Below are positions 27,879 through 37,678 of a DNA stretch of 64,000 nt, piece after piece. The position numbers were made by a program, and so were the translations under genes. This DNA comes from Pseudomonas cuatrocienegasensis (GTDB lineage Bacteria > Pseudomonadota > Gammaproteobacteria > Pseudomonadales > Pseudomonadaceae). Every line of letters starts with the position of its first letter. Position 1 is the first letter of the stretch. The DNA lies in assembly GCF_900110925.1 (NCBI RefSeq), contig NZ_FOFP01000011.1:95259-159258 (forward strand), in the 5' to 3' direction. The notes under the pieces were generated by a model. It did not search any database, had not been told where the DNA came from, and saw nothing but the letters and a program-made list of their open reading frames with translations.

Positions 27879-28034
27879 TAGAACCTGTTTAAAGTTTCGC
27901 GAGCTAGAGTCCGGCAAGGCAAAAACAGGCGAGGAATGGTCGGAGTCGCGGGCGACTGTACTTTTGTACATGAGCATTCCGAGCCTGTTTTTAACGCAGC
28001 AGGGCCGACGCGCAGCAGACTTTAACGGGTTCTA
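27879..28034. mobile_element. 156 bp MITE-like element between dnaA and dnaN
   Basis: The ends are inverted repeats: TAGAACCTGTTTAAAGT at 27879-27895 and, on the other strand from 28034, TAGAACCCGTTAAAGT. Inside, AAAAACAGGC-x2-GGAATG pairs with CATTCC-x2-GCCTGTTTTT, with a GTACttttGTAC dyad near the centre. It encodes nothing. The right end begins with the TAG that serves as the dnaA stop codon. Confidence 0.7.
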
Positions 28035-29531
28035 GGTTGTCAGCGTACGCAGCAAATTCTTGTAGTCCTCGCGGATATCCGCGTCGGATTCCCTAAGTTC
28101 AGCAATCTTACGACAAGCGTGCAATACAGTGGTGTGATCGCGCCCGCCGAAGGCATCGCCAATTTCCGGCAGGCTGTGGTTGGTCAATTCCTTGGACAGG
28201 GCCATGGCGACCTGGCGCGGGCGCGCCACTGAACGTGAACGGCGTTTCGACAACAGATCGGAGATCTTGATCTTGTAATACTCGGCCACGGTGCGCTGGA
28301 TGTTGTCGATGCTGACCAACTTGTCCTGCAGGGCCAGCAGGTCCTTGAGCGACTCACGGATCAGTTCGATGGTGATATCGCGCCCCATAAAGTGCGAGTG
28401 GGCGATCACCCGCTTGAGTGCACCTTCCAGCTCGCGCACATTGGAGCGAATGCGCTGGGCGATGAAGAACGCGGCGTCATGCGGTAACTCGACTCGGGCC
28501 TGGTCAGCCTTCTTCATCAGAATGGCGACGCGGGTTTCCAGCTCGGGGGGTTCCACCGCCACCGTCAGGCCCCAACCAAAGCGCGACTTGAGACGTTCTT
28601 CCAGGCCTTCGATTTCCTTCGGATAGCGGTCGCTGGTGAGGATCACCTGCTGACCCCCTTCAAGCAGCGCATTGAAGGTGTGAAAGAACTCCTCCTGGGA
28701 GCGCTCTTTCTTGGCGAAGAATTGAATGTCATCGATCAGCAGCGCATCCACTGAACGGTAGAAGCGCTTGAACTCATTAATGGCGTTGAGCTGCAGCGCT
28801 TTGACCATGTCGGCGACGAAACGCTCGGAGTGCAGGTAGACCACTTTGGCATTGGGATTTTTCGCCAACAGATGGTTACCCACAGCGTGCATCAAGTGGG
28901 TTTTACCCAGGCCCACACCGCCATAGAGGAAAAGCGGGTTGTAGCCATGCTTGGGGTTATCCGCCACCTGCCAGGCCGCAGCACGCGCCAATTGGTTCGA
29001 TTTACCCTCGACAAAATTATCGAAGGTAAAGGTGCGATTGAGGTAGCTGGTGTGCTTCAAGCCACCCTCAACCTGCACCGAGCGCTCACGGGCCGGTGCC
29101 ACCGGTGCGGACGCGCCCGCCATCGGATCGAAGCTCGAGCGCGAAGGCTCGCTGCCGTGATCAGCCACTTCGGCTCTGGGCGCCTGAGCGGCAATGGCTT
29201 CTGCCGCGTCACTGCGCGGAGTGGGTGCAGGCGCCGCAGGAGCGCTGGTATGCGTAAGTGCCGCCCGCGGTTTGGAGCTGCGCTTGCTACCTATCAATAG
29301 AGAAAGGGCAGGCACAAGACCAGTGGCGCGCTCGGAAAGAAGTTCGAGCAGCCGGCCCAGGTACTTTTCGTTGACCCAGTCCAGTACAAAGCGGTTGGGT
29401 GCATAGACGCGGAGCTCGTCGCCTTCGGCCTCGACCTGCAACGGACGAATCCAGGTGTTGAATTGCTGAGCAGGCAGTTCATCGCGCAGAAGATCTACGC
29501 ACTGCTGCCAAAGTTCGACGGACACGGACAT
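28032..29531 (-). CDS. dnaA: chromosomal replication initiator DnaA
   Basis: A 499-residue initiator. Domain I is the N-terminal helicase-contact region ([19 protein letters not shown]). Domain II is a long Ala/Pro-rich linker (about residues 85-165). Domain III has Walker [10 protein letters not shown] and Walker [10 protein letters not shown]. Domain IV has the DnaA-box helix-turn-helix [15 protein letters not shown]. The stop codon coincides with the end of the MITE-like element. Its promoter must lie in the origin region upstream, where its own binding sites are, consistent with autoregulation. Confidence 0.99.
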   Translation of the reverse strand: MSVSVELWQQCVDLLRDELPAQQFNTWIRPLQVEAEGDELRVYAPNRFVLDWVNEKYLGRLLELLSERATGLVPALSLLIGSKRSSKPRAALTHTSAPAAPAPTPRSDAAEAIAAQAPRAEVADHGSEPSRSSFDPMAGASAPVAPARERSVQVEGGLKHTSYLNRTFTFDNFVEGKSNQLARAAAWQVADNPKHGYNPLFLYGGVGLGKTHLMHAVGNHLLAKNPNAKVVYLHSERFVADMVKALQLNAINEFKRFYRSVDALLIDDIQFFAKKERSQEEFFHTFNALLEGGQQVILTSDRYPKEIEGLEERLKSRFGWGLTVAVEPPELETRVAILMKKADQARVELPHDAAFFIAQRIRSNVRELEGALKRVIAHSHFMGRDITIELIRESLKDLLALQDKLVSIDNIQRTVAEYYKIKISDLLSKRRSRSVARPRQVAMALSKELTNHSLPEIGDAFGGRDHTTVLHACRKIAELRESDADIREDYKNLLRTLTT

Positions 29532-29591
29532 CCCCTAAATCGAAAGGCGGCGATACAAAAACAGCCGCCATTGTAGCCGCGAGCACCTGAC

Positions 29592-29600
29592 TTATCCACA
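29592..29600 (+). promoter_or_regulatory. DnaA box TTATCCACA
   Basis: Exact consensus DnaA box, 60 bp upstream of the dnaA start; it may also act in dnaA autoregulation. Confidence 0.9.
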
Positions 29601-29677
29601 CGAAAAGTACGAGAGGCACTCGTAAAATCAATGCCTTGGATAGCTTATCGCATACACATAACAAGCCCGCTAAGGCC

Positions 29678-29686
29678 TGTGGATAA
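29678..29686 (-). promoter_or_regulatory. DnaA box (TGTGGATAA on plus strand)
   Basis: Exact consensus in inverse orientation within the probable oriC. Confidence 0.9.
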
Positions 29687-29739
29687 AAACACCTAAGCTC
29701 AGGGGAGAAACCTGGGCATAACCGCTTACTAGCCTACCA

Positions 29740-29748
29740 TGTGGATAA
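29740..29748 (-). promoter_or_regulatory. DnaA box (TGTGGATAA on plus strand)
   Basis: Exact consensus, same orientation as the box at 29678 and 62 bp from it. Confidence 0.9.
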
Positions 29749-29856
29749 AAGTGCTTTTAATCCCCAGCTTATCCGCCGCCCCCACACACCTGCAGCCCAG
29801 TTTTCAGACAACCTTTTGAAACCCTGAACACCTTAGTAGCCCAGGCCCTCAGATGG

Positions 29857-29865
29857 TTATCCACA
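29857..29865 (+). promoter_or_regulatory. DnaA box next to the AT-rich unwinding tract
   Basis: Exact TTATCCACA immediately before the AT-rich stretch. Together with a conserved ACAACCTTTTGAAAC block 50 bp upstream, it is duplicated upstream of mnmG. Confidence 0.9.
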
Positions 29866-29958
29866 GAAAATAGCCTGTATAAGAGTTATTAACACAACAA
29901 GCTTTCTTAAAAGATTTTCTTCTTTATATGCTTTATCGAGCAAAGCACTGGTTGGAAA

Positions 29959-29987
29959 TTGACCTGACCCTCGGCTTTCTCTACAAT
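29959..29987 (+). promoter_or_regulatory. sigma-70 promoter of rpmH-rnpA
   Basis: TTGACC (29959-29964), a 17-base spacer, then TACAAT (29982-29987), about 60 bp before rpmH. A near-consensus promoter in the right place. Confidence 0.85.
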
Positions 29988-30047
29988 CGCCGGTCTCTTA
30001 AAACGGGGGCCATTCCGGCCCGTAGTCGACCACCCAGGTATCGCACC

Positions 30048-30182
30048 ATGAAACGTACTTTCCAACCCAGCACTATCAAACGCGCTCGTACCCACGGCTT
30101 CCGCGCTCGCATGGCGACCAAGAATGGCCGCGCAGTCCTGTCGCGTCGCCGCGCCAAGGGCCGTGCTCGCCTCGCCGTCTAA
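30048..30182 (+). CDS. rpmH: 50S ribosomal protein L34
   Basis: A 44-residue, very basic protein starting [20 protein letters not shown] and ending KGRARLAV, the standard L34 sequence. It is a component of the large ribosomal subunit. It is followed 12 bp later by rnpA, the conserved bacterial pairing, and is transcribed from the promoter at 29959. Confidence 0.99.
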   Translation: MKRTFQPSTIKRARTHGFRARMATKNGRAVLSRRRAKGRARLAV

Positions 30183-30194
30183 GCTTCCAGTCTT

Positions 30195-30599
30195 GTGGTG
30201 AGTCGAGGCTTCGGCCGGGAAAAGCGTCTGCTTACACCCCGGCAATTCAAGGCAGTCTTCGACTCCCCCAGCGGCAAAGCGCCGGGCAAAAATGTCCTGC
30301 TGCTGGCTCGTGACAACGCGCTTGATCATCCCCGACTAGGGCTGGTGATCGGCAAAAAGAGCGTCAAGCTCTCCGTTGAACGTAACCGCCTGAAACGCCA
30401 GATCCGCGAGTCGTTCCGCCTTAACCAGAGCAATCTGGCGGGCTGGGACATCGTGGTGGTTGCGCGTAAGGGGCTCGGCGATCTGGAGAACACCGAACTG
30501 GCGCACCAGTTCGGCAAGCTCTGGAAGCGCCTGGGCCGCAGCAAGCCAAGCCCACAAGCACCTGCCCACTCGGGGGTGGACGACAGTCCCCATGCGTAA
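30195..30599 (+). CDS. rnpA: ribonuclease P protein component
   Basis: A 134-residue RnpA that assists the RNase P RNA in tRNA 5' processing. The RNA-binding signature is in [19 protein letters not shown] (about residues 55-73). The start is a GTG at 30195 (a second GTG follows at once), giving [13 protein letters not shown], as in other Pseudomonas. The C-terminal tail is proline-rich and variable. The end overlaps yidD by eight bases, implying coupled translation. Confidence 0.97.
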   Translation: MVSRGFGREKRLLTPRQFKAVFDSPSGKAPGKNVLLLARDNALDHPRLGLVIGKKSVKLSVERNRLKRQIRESFRLNQSNLAGWDIVVVARKGLGDLENTELAHQFGKLWKRLGRSKPSPQAPAHSGVDDSPHA

Positions 30600-30837
30600 A
30601 CTGGCGCTCGCTACCATTCAGGTTTACCGCTACGCCATCAGTCCCCTGATGGCCAGTCATTGTCGTTTCTACCCGAGTTGTTCCTGCTACGCGCATGAAG
30701 CCATTGATCAACATGGCCTGATGCGCGGTGGCTGGCTGACCCTGCGTCGGCTTGGCCGCTGCCATCCATGGCATCCCGGTGGCTACGACCCGGTTCCCCT
30801 CGCGAAACACTCCCGTTCCTCTTCGATGGCCGAATAA
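30592..30837 (+). CDS. yidD: membrane protein insertion efficiency factor YidD
   Basis: An 81-residue protein with the full YidD pattern: [19 protein letters not shown], then [14 protein letters not shown]. It has an N-terminal amphipathic helix ([18 protein letters not shown]) and conserved cysteines. It is believed to help YidC insert inner-membrane proteins. The gene starts within rnpA and ends two bases before yidC, so four consecutive genes are tightly packed here. Confidence 0.95.
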   Translation: MRKLALATIQVYRYAISPLMASHCRFYPSCSCYAHEAIDQHGLMRGGWLTLRRLGRCHPWHPGGYDPVPLAKHSRSSSMAE

Positions 30838-30839
30838 TC

Positions 30840-32576
30840 ATGGATATTCAACGTTCGATCCTGATCGTCGCCCTGGCAATCGTGTCCTATATGATGGTTC
30901 TCCAATGGAACCAGGACTACGGCCAGGCAGCACTGCCTGCTCAGACTGCCACTGCGAACAGCACCGCTCCCAGCTTGCCGGATACCGCGAATGTACCGTC
31001 CAGCGACGACGTGCCCAGTCCAGTGGCAGACTCCAGCACTGCGAGTGCCGTAGCGCCCGAAGTGGTCAGTGATCAACTGATCCGGGTCAAGACCGATGTG
31101 CTTGATCTGGCCATCGACCCGCGTGGTGGTGATGTGGTGCAGCTCAATCTGCCCCAGTACCCCCGTCGTCAGGATCGTCCAGACGTTCCTTTCCAACTGT
31201 TCGATAACGGTGGTGAGCGCACTTATCTGGCACAGAGCGGCCTGATAGGCAGCAACGCGCCGGATAAATCCAGCGGCCGTGCCCTGTGGAAAAGTGCCCA
31301 GCAGCAGTATCAACTGGCCGATGGTCAGGATCAGTTGGTGGTCGACCTGACCCACAGTGAAGGGGGCGTCAACTACATCAAGCGCTTTACCTTCACCCGT
31401 GGGCTGAACGATGAGTGCTCAGCGAAAGAGCAGGAACTGAAAAAGCCTGGCTGTGTAAACCCGGCGTCCTATCAGGTGAATGTGGCTTACCTTGTGGATA
31501 ACCAGAGCGGCGAAGCCTGGAGCGGCAATATGTACGCCCAGCTCAAGCGGGACAGCAGTGGTGATCCGTCGTCGACCACGGCCACTGGCACCGCAACTTA
31601 CCTGGGCGGCGCCGTCTGGACTCCTGACGAGCCGTACAAAAAAGTGTCCATGAAGGACATCGACAAGCAGCCGTTTAAAGAAACCGTACAAGGTGGTTGG
31701 GTTGCCTGGCTGCAACACTATTTCGTCACTGCCTGGATTCCCACTGCCGACAGCACCAACAGTGTGCAGACCCGTAAAGATTCCCAAGGCAACTACATCG
31801 TTGGCTATACCAGCCAGGCGCTGCAGGTTGAACCGGGTGCCAAGGGCGAGACCAGCGCAATTCTGTATGCCGGTCCGAAACTGCAAGGCCACCTGAAAAC
31901 CCTGTCTCCAGGTCTCGAACTGACCGTCGACTACGGCATCCTGTGGTTCCTTGCCCAGCCGATCTTCTGGCTGCTGGAACATATCCACAGCCTGCTGGGT
32001 AACTGGGGCTGGTCGATCATTGTTCTGACCATCATCATCAAGCTGATCTTCTTCCCACTGTCGGCCGCCAGCTACAAGTCGATGGCCCGCATGCGCGCCG
32101 TCTCGCCGAAACTGGCTGCCCTGAAAGAGCAGTTCGGTGACGATCGCCAGAAGATGTCCCAGGCGATGATGGAGCTGTACAAGAAGGAGAAGATCAATCC
32201 GCTGGGCGGCTGTCTGCCGATCCTGGTGCAGATGCCAGTATTCCTGGCACTGTACTGGACGCTGTTGGAAAGCGTGGAAATGCGCCAGGCACCCTGGTTG
32301 CTGTGGATAACTGACCTGTCGATCAAAGACCCGTTCTTTATCCTGCCGATCATCATGGGCGCAACCATGTTTATCCAGCAGCAGCTCAACCCAACGCCGC
32401 CGGACCCCATGCAGGCTCGGGTGATGAAGCTGATGCCGATCATCTTCACCTTCTTCTTCCTGTGGTTCCCTGCTGGCCTGGTGCTGTACTGGGTGGTCAA
32501 CAACGTCTTGTCGATCGCACAGCAGTGGTACATTACTCGCAAGATCGAAGCCGCTACCAAGGCTGCTGAGAGCTGA
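30840..32576 (+). CDS. yidC: membrane protein insertase YidC
   Basis: A 578-residue insertase. An N-terminal signal anchor (MDIQRSILIVALAIVSYMMV) leads to a large periplasmic beta domain (about residues 50-345), then the conserved core of five membrane segments, including GWSIIVLTIIIKLIFFPLSA with the hydrophilic-groove arginine region following (SYKSMARMRA). It inserts proteins alone or with SecYEG; F1Fo subunits such as AtpE, also in this window, are classic clients. Two exact DnaA 9-mers lie in its coding sequence. Confidence 0.98.
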   Translation: MDIQRSILIVALAIVSYMMVLQWNQDYGQAALPAQTATANSTAPSLPDTANVPSSDDVPSPVADSSTASAVAPEVVSDQLIRVKTDVLDLAIDPRGGDVVQLNLPQYPRRQDRPDVPFQLFDNGGERTYLAQSGLIGSNAPDKSSGRALWKSAQQQYQLADGQDQLVVDLTHSEGGVNYIKRFTFTRGLNDECSAKEQELKKPGCVNPASYQVNVAYLVDNQSGEAWSGNMYAQLKRDSSGDPSSTTATGTATYLGGAVWTPDEPYKKVSMKDIDKQPFKETVQGGWVAWLQHYFVTAWIPTADSTNSVQTRKDSQGNYIVGYTSQALQVEPGAKGETSAILYAGPKLQGHLKTLSPGLELTVDYGILWFLAQPIFWLLEHIHSLLGNWGWSIIVLTIIIKLIFFPLSAASYKSMARMRAVSPKLAALKEQFGDDRQKMSQAMMELYKKEKINPLGGCLPILVQMPVFLALYWTLLESVEMRQAPWLLWITDLSIKDPFFILPIIMGATMFIQQQLNPTPPDPMQARVMKLMPIIFTFFFLWFPAGLVLYWVVNNVLSIAQQWYITRKIEAATKAAES

Positions 32577-32604
32577 TTTATCCACAGCTCGACACTTGAA
32601 TCAG

Positions 32605-32630
32605 AACGCCCCTGCCCAGGGGCGTTTTGC
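32605..32630 (+). terminator. terminator hairpin after yidC
   Basis: AACGCCCCTG pairs with CAGGGGCGTT across a two-base centre and ends in TTTTGC. The stem is strong and GC-rich, the T-run short. Exact DnaA 9-mers flank it at 32578 and 32691. Confidence 0.75.
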
Positions 32631-32714
32631 TATGTTCGCAATGAGTTGTTATGGCAGCAGCCCAATATACGGGGATGACCGCCGTTATCGTTATCCACAA
32701 GCTGGAGTTCAACC

Positions 32715-34082
32715 ATGCACCCTGCCCGTGACACCATTGCCGCCGTCGCTACCGCTCAGGGCCGGGGTGGAGTGGGCATCGTGCGAGTCTCCGGGCCCTT
32801 GGCGCGTACGCTGGCCGAGCAGATCTGCCAGCGCAGCCTGCGCCCGCGTTATGCCCACTACGGGCCGTTCCATGCCGAGGCAGATCAGGTGCTGGATGAA
32901 GGCTTGGCGCTGTTCTTTCCGGGCCCGCATTCGTTCACCGGTGAAGATGTGCTGGAGTTACAGGGCCATGGCGGCCCGGTGGTCCTCGATCTGCTGCTGC
33001 GGCGCTGTATCCAGCTCGGTGCACGGCTAGCCAACCCTGGGGAATTCAGCGAACGGGCCTTTCTCAACGACAAGCTGGACCTGGCTCAGGCCGAAGCAAT
33101 CGCCGACCTGATCGAGGCCAGTTCGGAACAGGCTGCACGCAACGCCCTGCGCTCCCTGCAGGGCGCCTTCTCGCAACGGGTCCACGCCCTTACCGAGGCA
33201 TTGATCAACCTGCGTATTTATGTCGAAGCTGCAATCGACTTCCCTGAGGAGGAGATCGACTTTCTCGCCGATGGCCATGTGTTGAGCATGCTGGAGCGCG
33301 TGCAACATGACTTATCCACAGTCGAGCGGGAAGCCGGCCAGGGCGCCTTGCTGCGCGACGGTATGAACGTGGTCATCGCCGGCCGACCCAATGCCGGCAA
33401 ATCCAGCCTGCTCAATGCGCTGGCAGGTCGCGAGGCGGCCATCGTCACCGAGATTGCCGGTACCACCCGTGATGTCCTGCGCGAACATATCCACATCGAT
33501 GGCATGCCGCTGCATGTGGTTGATACGGCGGGTCTGCGTGACACCCAGGACCAGGTCGAGCGCATCGGCGTGGAGCGGGCGGTCCAGGCCATTGGCAATG
33601 CCGACCGTATTCTGCTGGTGGTCGACAGCAGTGCCAAACACGCCGCAGATCCCTTCGCGCTCTGGCCGGAGTTTCTCGACACCCGCCCGGACCCGGCCAA
33701 GGTGACGCTGATCCGCAACAAAGCGGACCTGTCCGGTGAGCCTGTTGCCCTGCAGACCGCAGCTGATGGTCTGGTGACCATTACCCTGTGCGCCCGCTCG
33801 GCCCAGGGCCTCGATCTGCTGCGTGATCATCTGAAAGCCTGCATGGGCTATGAGCAAACCGCCGAGAGCAGCTTCAGTGCCCGCCGTCGTCACCTGGATG
33901 CACTGCGCAGGGCGTCCAGCCATCTCACACACGGGCACACCCAACTGACCCGTGCCGGCGCTGGCGAGCTGCTGGCTGAGGACCTGCGCCAAGCGCAACA
34001 GGCCTTGGGTGAGATCACCGGCGCCTTCAGCTCCGACGACCTGCTGGGGCGCATCTTCTCCAGCTTCTGTATCGGCAAGTGA
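32715..34082 (+). CDS. mnmE: tRNA modification GTPase MnmE
   Basis: A 455-residue GTPase. With MnmG it makes the aminomethyl-type modification of uridine-34 in several tRNAs. The N-terminal folate-binding domain ([20 protein letters not shown]) is followed by a helical domain with an inserted G domain: GRPNAGKSS (G1), TTRDV (G2), DTAGLRDT (G3) and NKAD (G4). The C-terminus is FCIGK, with the catalytic cysteine. The ATG at 32715 matches other family members. Its partner mnmG lies 1 kb downstream. Confidence 0.98.
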   Translation: MHPARDTIAAVATAQGRGGVGIVRVSGPLARTLAEQICQRSLRPRYAHYGPFHAEADQVLDEGLALFFPGPHSFTGEDVLELQGHGGPVVLDLLLRRCIQLGARLANPGEFSERAFLNDKLDLAQAEAIADLIEASSEQAARNALRSLQGAFSQRVHALTEALINLRIYVEAAIDFPEEEIDFLADGHVLSMLERVQHDLSTVEREAGQGALLRDGMNVVIAGRPNAGKSSLLNALAGREAAIVTEIAGTTRDVLREHIHIDGMPLHVVDTAGLRDTQDQVERIGVERAVQAIGNADRILLVVDSSAKHAADPFALWPEFLDTRPDPAKVTLIRNKADLSGEPVALQTAADGLVTITLCARSAQGLDLLRDHLKACMGYEQTAESSFSARRRHLDALRRASSHLTHGHTQLTRAGAGELLAEDLRQAQQALGEITGAFSSDDLLGRIFSSFCIGK

Positions 34083-34529
34083 CCCTTAGTTTTTGGCTCT
34101 GTCCCAATGGAGTGTTGCATGGGAACTAGCGTCACGAGTAGCCGAGTAGGGTGCGCCGCGCACCAAGAGTCTGCAGCCTGCGTCGCGGTGCGCACGGCGC
34201 ACCCTAGGGTTCTACCGTTGAACCCCAGCCCCTGAATGCAACACAAAGCTAGGACATCGCCATAAAAAACGGCTCTGTTCCAATAGTCTGTTGCACCCTG
34301 CTCAGGCCATAACGCAGCAGCAGTATGACCACCGTACAGGTGTAATAGCCCCGCCTCGGGGCGAATCGACTGCAACCATTCAGTGACTTCGGTGTTGCCC
34401 ATGGCTTCGCCGCGGGGCGCGGCTCCTACGAAAAGCAGGGGCGCCTAGCTTTTATTCGCGGTGGTGTCGCGAATTTCGCCAATACATTCGCACCTACATA
34501 AATCACCAGCTCACTCAGACATAGCCTAG
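34083..34529. other. non-coding repeat-rich gap after mnmE
   Basis: No convincing gene. It contains the 167 bp inverted-repeat element described separately, an extra copy of its end sequence at 34271-34295, and degraded REP-like sequence around 34405-34500 (GGCTCCTACGA, then TTCGCGGTGGTGTCGCGAA). A minus-strand frame starting at 34402 overlaps the 3' end of mnmE and has no recognisable product. Confidence 0.5.
34095..34261. mobile_element. 167 bp inverted-repeat element, possible MITE or insertion-sequence relic
   Basis: The left end GGCTCTGTCCCAATGG... (34095-34120) is about 70% complementary to 34236-34261, with the inner GTGTTGCAT/ATGCAACAC part exact. In the centre, GTAGGGTGCGCC at about 34147 pairs with GGCGCACCCTA ending at about 34205. 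It encodes no protein. The same 25-base end recurs in direct orientation at 34271-34295 with 21 of 25 matches. Confidence 0.45.
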
Positions 34530-34980
34530 TTTTTATCCCCAACCTGCAGCCAATCACTGGCATGCAGCGTCTCCGCTTGCCTGTTTATCCCCACGCCTAT
34601 TCTGCTGAATGCTCGCGGCAGAAATACGCCTGCGTGGTTAAAACCAGACCAATACTGGCTTGTAGCGATCGCTCCACAGCATTTATTTGCCGGGATAAGC
34701 CCTGTGGAAAACCAGGCCTAAGCCCAGTCCATAAGCCGGTGATAAAACGGAGGATAAACGCTCCTGTTGATAAGTACCTATTCCATCCACAGCTTACGGA
34801 CTGCAACTGAACAGGCGCAGCCCGGCTTCAGCACAACCTTTTGAAACGCTGTACAGTCCATGAATGCTGGCTCTTAGTAATCTATCCACAGAAAAGTGCG
34901 GCATAAGTAATAAACATAAAAACAAGGATCTTTAAAAATTCATTCTTTTAATCTTGTTAACTGCCTGAGTTATCCACTGG
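34530..34980. other. second origin-like region upstream of mnmG
   Basis: AT-rich, with several imperfect DnaA boxes: TTATCCCCA at 34533 and 34585, CTATCCACA at 34882, TTATCCACT at 34970. A segment is clearly homologous to oriC: ACAACCTTTTGAAAC at 34833 (29808 in oriC), then TATCCACAGAAAA exactly 50 bp later in both, then ATAAG 20-21 bp on and an AT-rich tract. P. aeruginosa is known to have a second DnaA-box region here; its boxes are weaker than those in the dnaA-rpmH gap. Confidence 0.75.
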
Positions 34981-35047
34981 GAAAGCGCGATGACCACCGG
35001 TTGGCTACTTTTTGTGCAAAAGGCTTCTTTCACCTAGGGGAACGCCC

Positions 35048-35053
35048 TATACT
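35048..35053 (+). promoter_or_regulatory. possible -10 box of mnmG
   Basis: TATACT 65 bp upstream of the mnmG start. No good -35 is seen at the right distance, so this is tentative. Confidence 0.35.
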
Positions 35054-35117
35054 TGCCGGCTTCGCAGCTTTTCTACGTAAAAAAGCCCCCCATTTCTCAA
35101 CAGGCACGAGGTGCGTG

Positions 35118-37010
35118 GTGGATTTCCCTTCCCGTTTTCAGGTGATCGTCATCGGCGGCGGTCATGCCGGTACCGAGGCCGCACTGGCGGCTGCACGCAT
35201 GGGTGTAAAAACCCTGCTGCTTACGCACAACGTGGAAACCCTCGGGCAGATGAGCTGCAACCCGGCCATCGGCGGCATTGGCAAAAGCCATCTGGTCAAG
35301 GAAATCGACGCGCTAGGCGGTGCCATGGCACTGGCCACCGACAAGGGCGGTATTCAGTTCCGTGTGCTCAACAGCCGTAAAGGCCCAGCGGTGCGGGCCA
35401 CCCGTGCTCAAGCTGACCGTGTGCTGTACAAGGCAGCGGTGCGTGAAATTCTCGAGAACCAGCCGAACCTGTGGATATTTCAGCAGGCCGCGGATGACCT
35501 GATCGTCGAGCAGGACGAAGTGAAAGGCGTAGTTACCCAGATGGGCCTGCGTTTCTTCGCTGACTCAGTCGTATTGACCACAGGCACCTTTCTCGGCGGA
35601 CTTATCCACATAGGTCTGCAGAACTACTCCGGTGGCCGTGCCGGCGATCCACCCTCGATTGCCCTAGCGCAGCGTTTGCGCGAATTGCCACTGCGCGTGG
35701 GTCGCCTGAAAACCGGTACACCCCCGCGCATCGATGGACGCAGCGTCGACTATTCAAAAATGACCGAGCAGCCGGGTGATACGCCGACGCCGCTGATGTC
35801 ATTTTTGGGTCGTCCAGAGCAACAACCGCGTCAGGTCAGTTGCTGGATTACCCACACCAACGCGCGTACCCATGAAATCATCGCCGCCAACCTCGATCGC
35901 TCGCCGATGTACTCCGGCGTGATCGAAGGCGTTGGCCCGCGCTACTGCCCATCGATCGAAGACAAGATCCACCGCTTCGCCGACAAGGACAGCCACCAGG
36001 TGTTTATCGAGCCGGAAGGCCTGACCACCCATGAGCTGTACCCCAATGGGATTTCCACCTCCTTGCCGTTCGACGTGCAACTGCAGATCGTGCAAAGCAT
36101 TCGCGGTATGGAAAATGCCCATATCGTGCGGCCGGGTTACGCCATCGAGTACGACTACTTCGATCCGCGGGACCTCAAGTACAGCCTGGAAACCAAAGTG
36201 GTCGCAGGGCTGTTCTTCGCTGGGCAGATCAACGGCACCACAGGTTACGAAGAAGCCGGCGCTCAGGGTCTACTCGCGGGCGCCAACGCCGCGCTGCGTG
36301 CCCAGGGCAAAGACAGCTGGTGTCCGCGTCGCGACGAGGCGTACATCGGCGTGCTGGTCGATGACCTGATTACCCTGGGGACCCAGGAGCCGTACCGCAT
36401 GTTCACCTCGCGGGCCGAATACCGCTTGATCCTGCGCGAAGACAATGCCGACCTGCGATTGACCGAGAAGGGCCGTGAGCTGGGCTTGGTCGATGAGCAG
36501 CGCTGGGCGGCATTCGAAGCCAAGCGCGAAGGCATTGCCCGGGAAGAGCAGCGCCTGAAGAGCACCTGGGTACGCCCTGGCACCGAGCAAGGCGAAGCCA
36601 TTGCTGCGCACTTCGGCACGCCACTGACCCATGAATACAACCTGCTCAACCTGCTCGCCCGCCCGGAAATCGATTACGCCGGGCTGGTCGCCCTGACTGG
36701 CGGCGGTGCCGATGACGTGCAGGTGGCCGAGCAGGTCGAGATCAAGACCAAATACGCCGGCTACATCGAACGCCAGCAGGAGGAAATCGCTCGTCTGCGC
36801 GCCAGTGAGGACACCCAACTGCCTGTGGATATCGACTACGCGTCGATTTCCGGGCTGTCCAAGGAAATCCAGCACAAACTCGGCGCCACTCGGCCGCAGA
36901 CTCTTGGCCAGGCGTCACGCATCCCTGGCGTCACCCCGGCAGCGATCTCCCTGTTGCTGATTCACCTGAAAAAACGCGGCGCCGCCCGCGAGCTGGAGCA
37001 GAGCGCCTGA
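35118..37010 (+). CDS. mnmG: tRNA uridine-34 carboxymethylaminomethyl modification enzyme MnmG
   Basis: A 630-residue FAD-dependent partner of MnmE. The FAD-binding fold starts [20 protein letters not shown], and the family motifs [15 protein letters not shown] and [17 protein letters not shown] are present. The GTG at 35118 was chosen because GAGG lies six bases before it and the product starts VDFPSRF; a GTG at 35115 would add one residue. It overlaps rsmG by one base and leads an mnmG-rsmG-parA-parB run. An exact DnaA 9-mer is inside at 35602. Confidence 0.98.
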   Translation: MDFPSRFQVIVIGGGHAGTEAALAAARMGVKTLLLTHNVETLGQMSCNPAIGGIGKSHLVKEIDALGGAMALATDKGGIQFRVLNSRKGPAVRATRAQADRVLYKAAVREILENQPNLWIFQQAADDLIVEQDEVKGVVTQMGLRFFADSVVLTTGTFLGGLIHIGLQNYSGGRAGDPPSIALAQRLRELPLRVGRLKTGTPPRIDGRSVDYSKMTEQPGDTPTPLMSFLGRPEQQPRQVSCWITHTNARTHEIIAANLDRSPMYSGVIEGVGPRYCPSIEDKIHRFADKDSHQVFIEPEGLTTHELYPNGISTSLPFDVQLQIVQSIRGMENAHIVRPGYAIEYDYFDPRDLKYSLETKVVAGLFFAGQINGTTGYEEAGAQGLLAGANAALRAQGKDSWCPRRDEAYIGVLVDDLITLGTQEPYRMFTSRAEYRLILREDNADLRLTEKGRELGLVDEQRWAAFEAKREGIAREEQRLKSTWVRPGTEQGEAIAAHFGTPLTHEYNLLNLLARPEIDYAGLVALTGGGADDVQVAEQVEIKTKYAGYIERQQEEIARLRASEDTQLPVDIDYASISGLSKEIQHKLGATRPQTLGQASRIPGVTPAAISLLLIHLKKRGAARELEQSA

Positions 37011-37678
37011 TGTCCTTGGTCACCCCGCAACATGCCGAAGAACTCAGCCGTGGCGCCCAGCAACTGGGCGTAGTCCTGACCGAACAACAGCATGGGCAAT
37101 TGCTGGCCTACCTGGCTCTGCTGATCAAGTGGAACAAGGCGTACAACCTGACTGCGGTGCGTAACCCTGACGAGATGGTTTCGCGGCATCTGCTCGACAG
37201 CCTGAGTGTCGTGCCCTATGTGACCGAGGCTGGGGATAACTGGCTGGACGTCGGCAGCGGTGGCGGGATGCCTGGAGTGCCCTTGGCCATTCTGTTCCCC
37301 GAGCGGCGTTTTACCCTGCTCGATTCCAATGGCAAGAAAACGCGCTTTCTCACCCAGGTCAAACTCGAGCTCAAGCTGGATAACCTTGAAGTTATCCACA
37401 GCCGGGTCGAAGCCTTCACCCCCGCGCAGCCATTCAGCGGTATTTGTTCACGGGCATTCAGCTCGTTGCACGATTTCAGTACCTGGACCCGCCATCTCGG
37501 TGATGAACAGACCCAGTGGCTGGCGATGAAAGGCGTGCATCCGGATGATGAGCTGCAGGCCTTGCCAGACGACTTCAGCCTGGCCGCCAGCCATGTGCTC
37601 AAGGTTCCCGGTTGCCAAGGTCAGCGCCATCTGCTGATACTGCGGCGCTTGGTTCAGGGGGGAACGCTGCATGGCTAA
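37010..37678 (+). CDS. rsmG: 16S rRNA (guanine-527-N7)-methyltransferase RsmG
   Basis: A 222-residue SAM-dependent methyltransferase modifying G527 of 16S rRNA; its loss is known to give low-level streptomycin resistance. The SAM motif is [17 protein letters not shown] (about residues 78-94). It follows mnmG with a TGATG overlap and overlaps parA by eight bases. Length is normal. Confidence 0.97.
   Translation: MSLVTPQHAEELSRGAQQLGVVLTEQQHGQLLAYLALLIKWNKAYNLTAVRNPDEMVSRHLLDSLSVVPYVTEAGDNWLDVGSGGGMPGVPLAILFPERRFTLLDSNGKKTRFLTQVKLELKLDNLEVIHSRVEAFTPAQPFSGICSRAFSSLHDFSTWTRHLGDEQTQWLAMKGVHPDDELQALPDDFSLAASHVLKVPGCQGQRHLLILRRLVQGGTLHG

Larger units (their letters stand above)
29532..30047. other. 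oriC: probable replication origin oriC between dnaA and rpmH
   Basis: A 516 bp gap between divergent dnaA and rpmH. It holds four exact DnaA boxes (29592, 29678, 29740, 29857), a degenerate one (TTATCCGCC, about 29769), and an AT-rich tract at about 29866-29940 suited to unwinding. The dnaA-rpmH interval is the established functional origin in Pseudomonas putida and P. aeruginosa. It also contains the dnaA and rpmH promoters. Confidence 0.9.

Noticed and set aside
33890..34402. A 170-codon minus-strand frame over the 3' end of mnmE and the following gap
   Set aside because: Half of it is antisense to conserved mnmE sequence and the rest runs through repeat DNA; no family is recognised.
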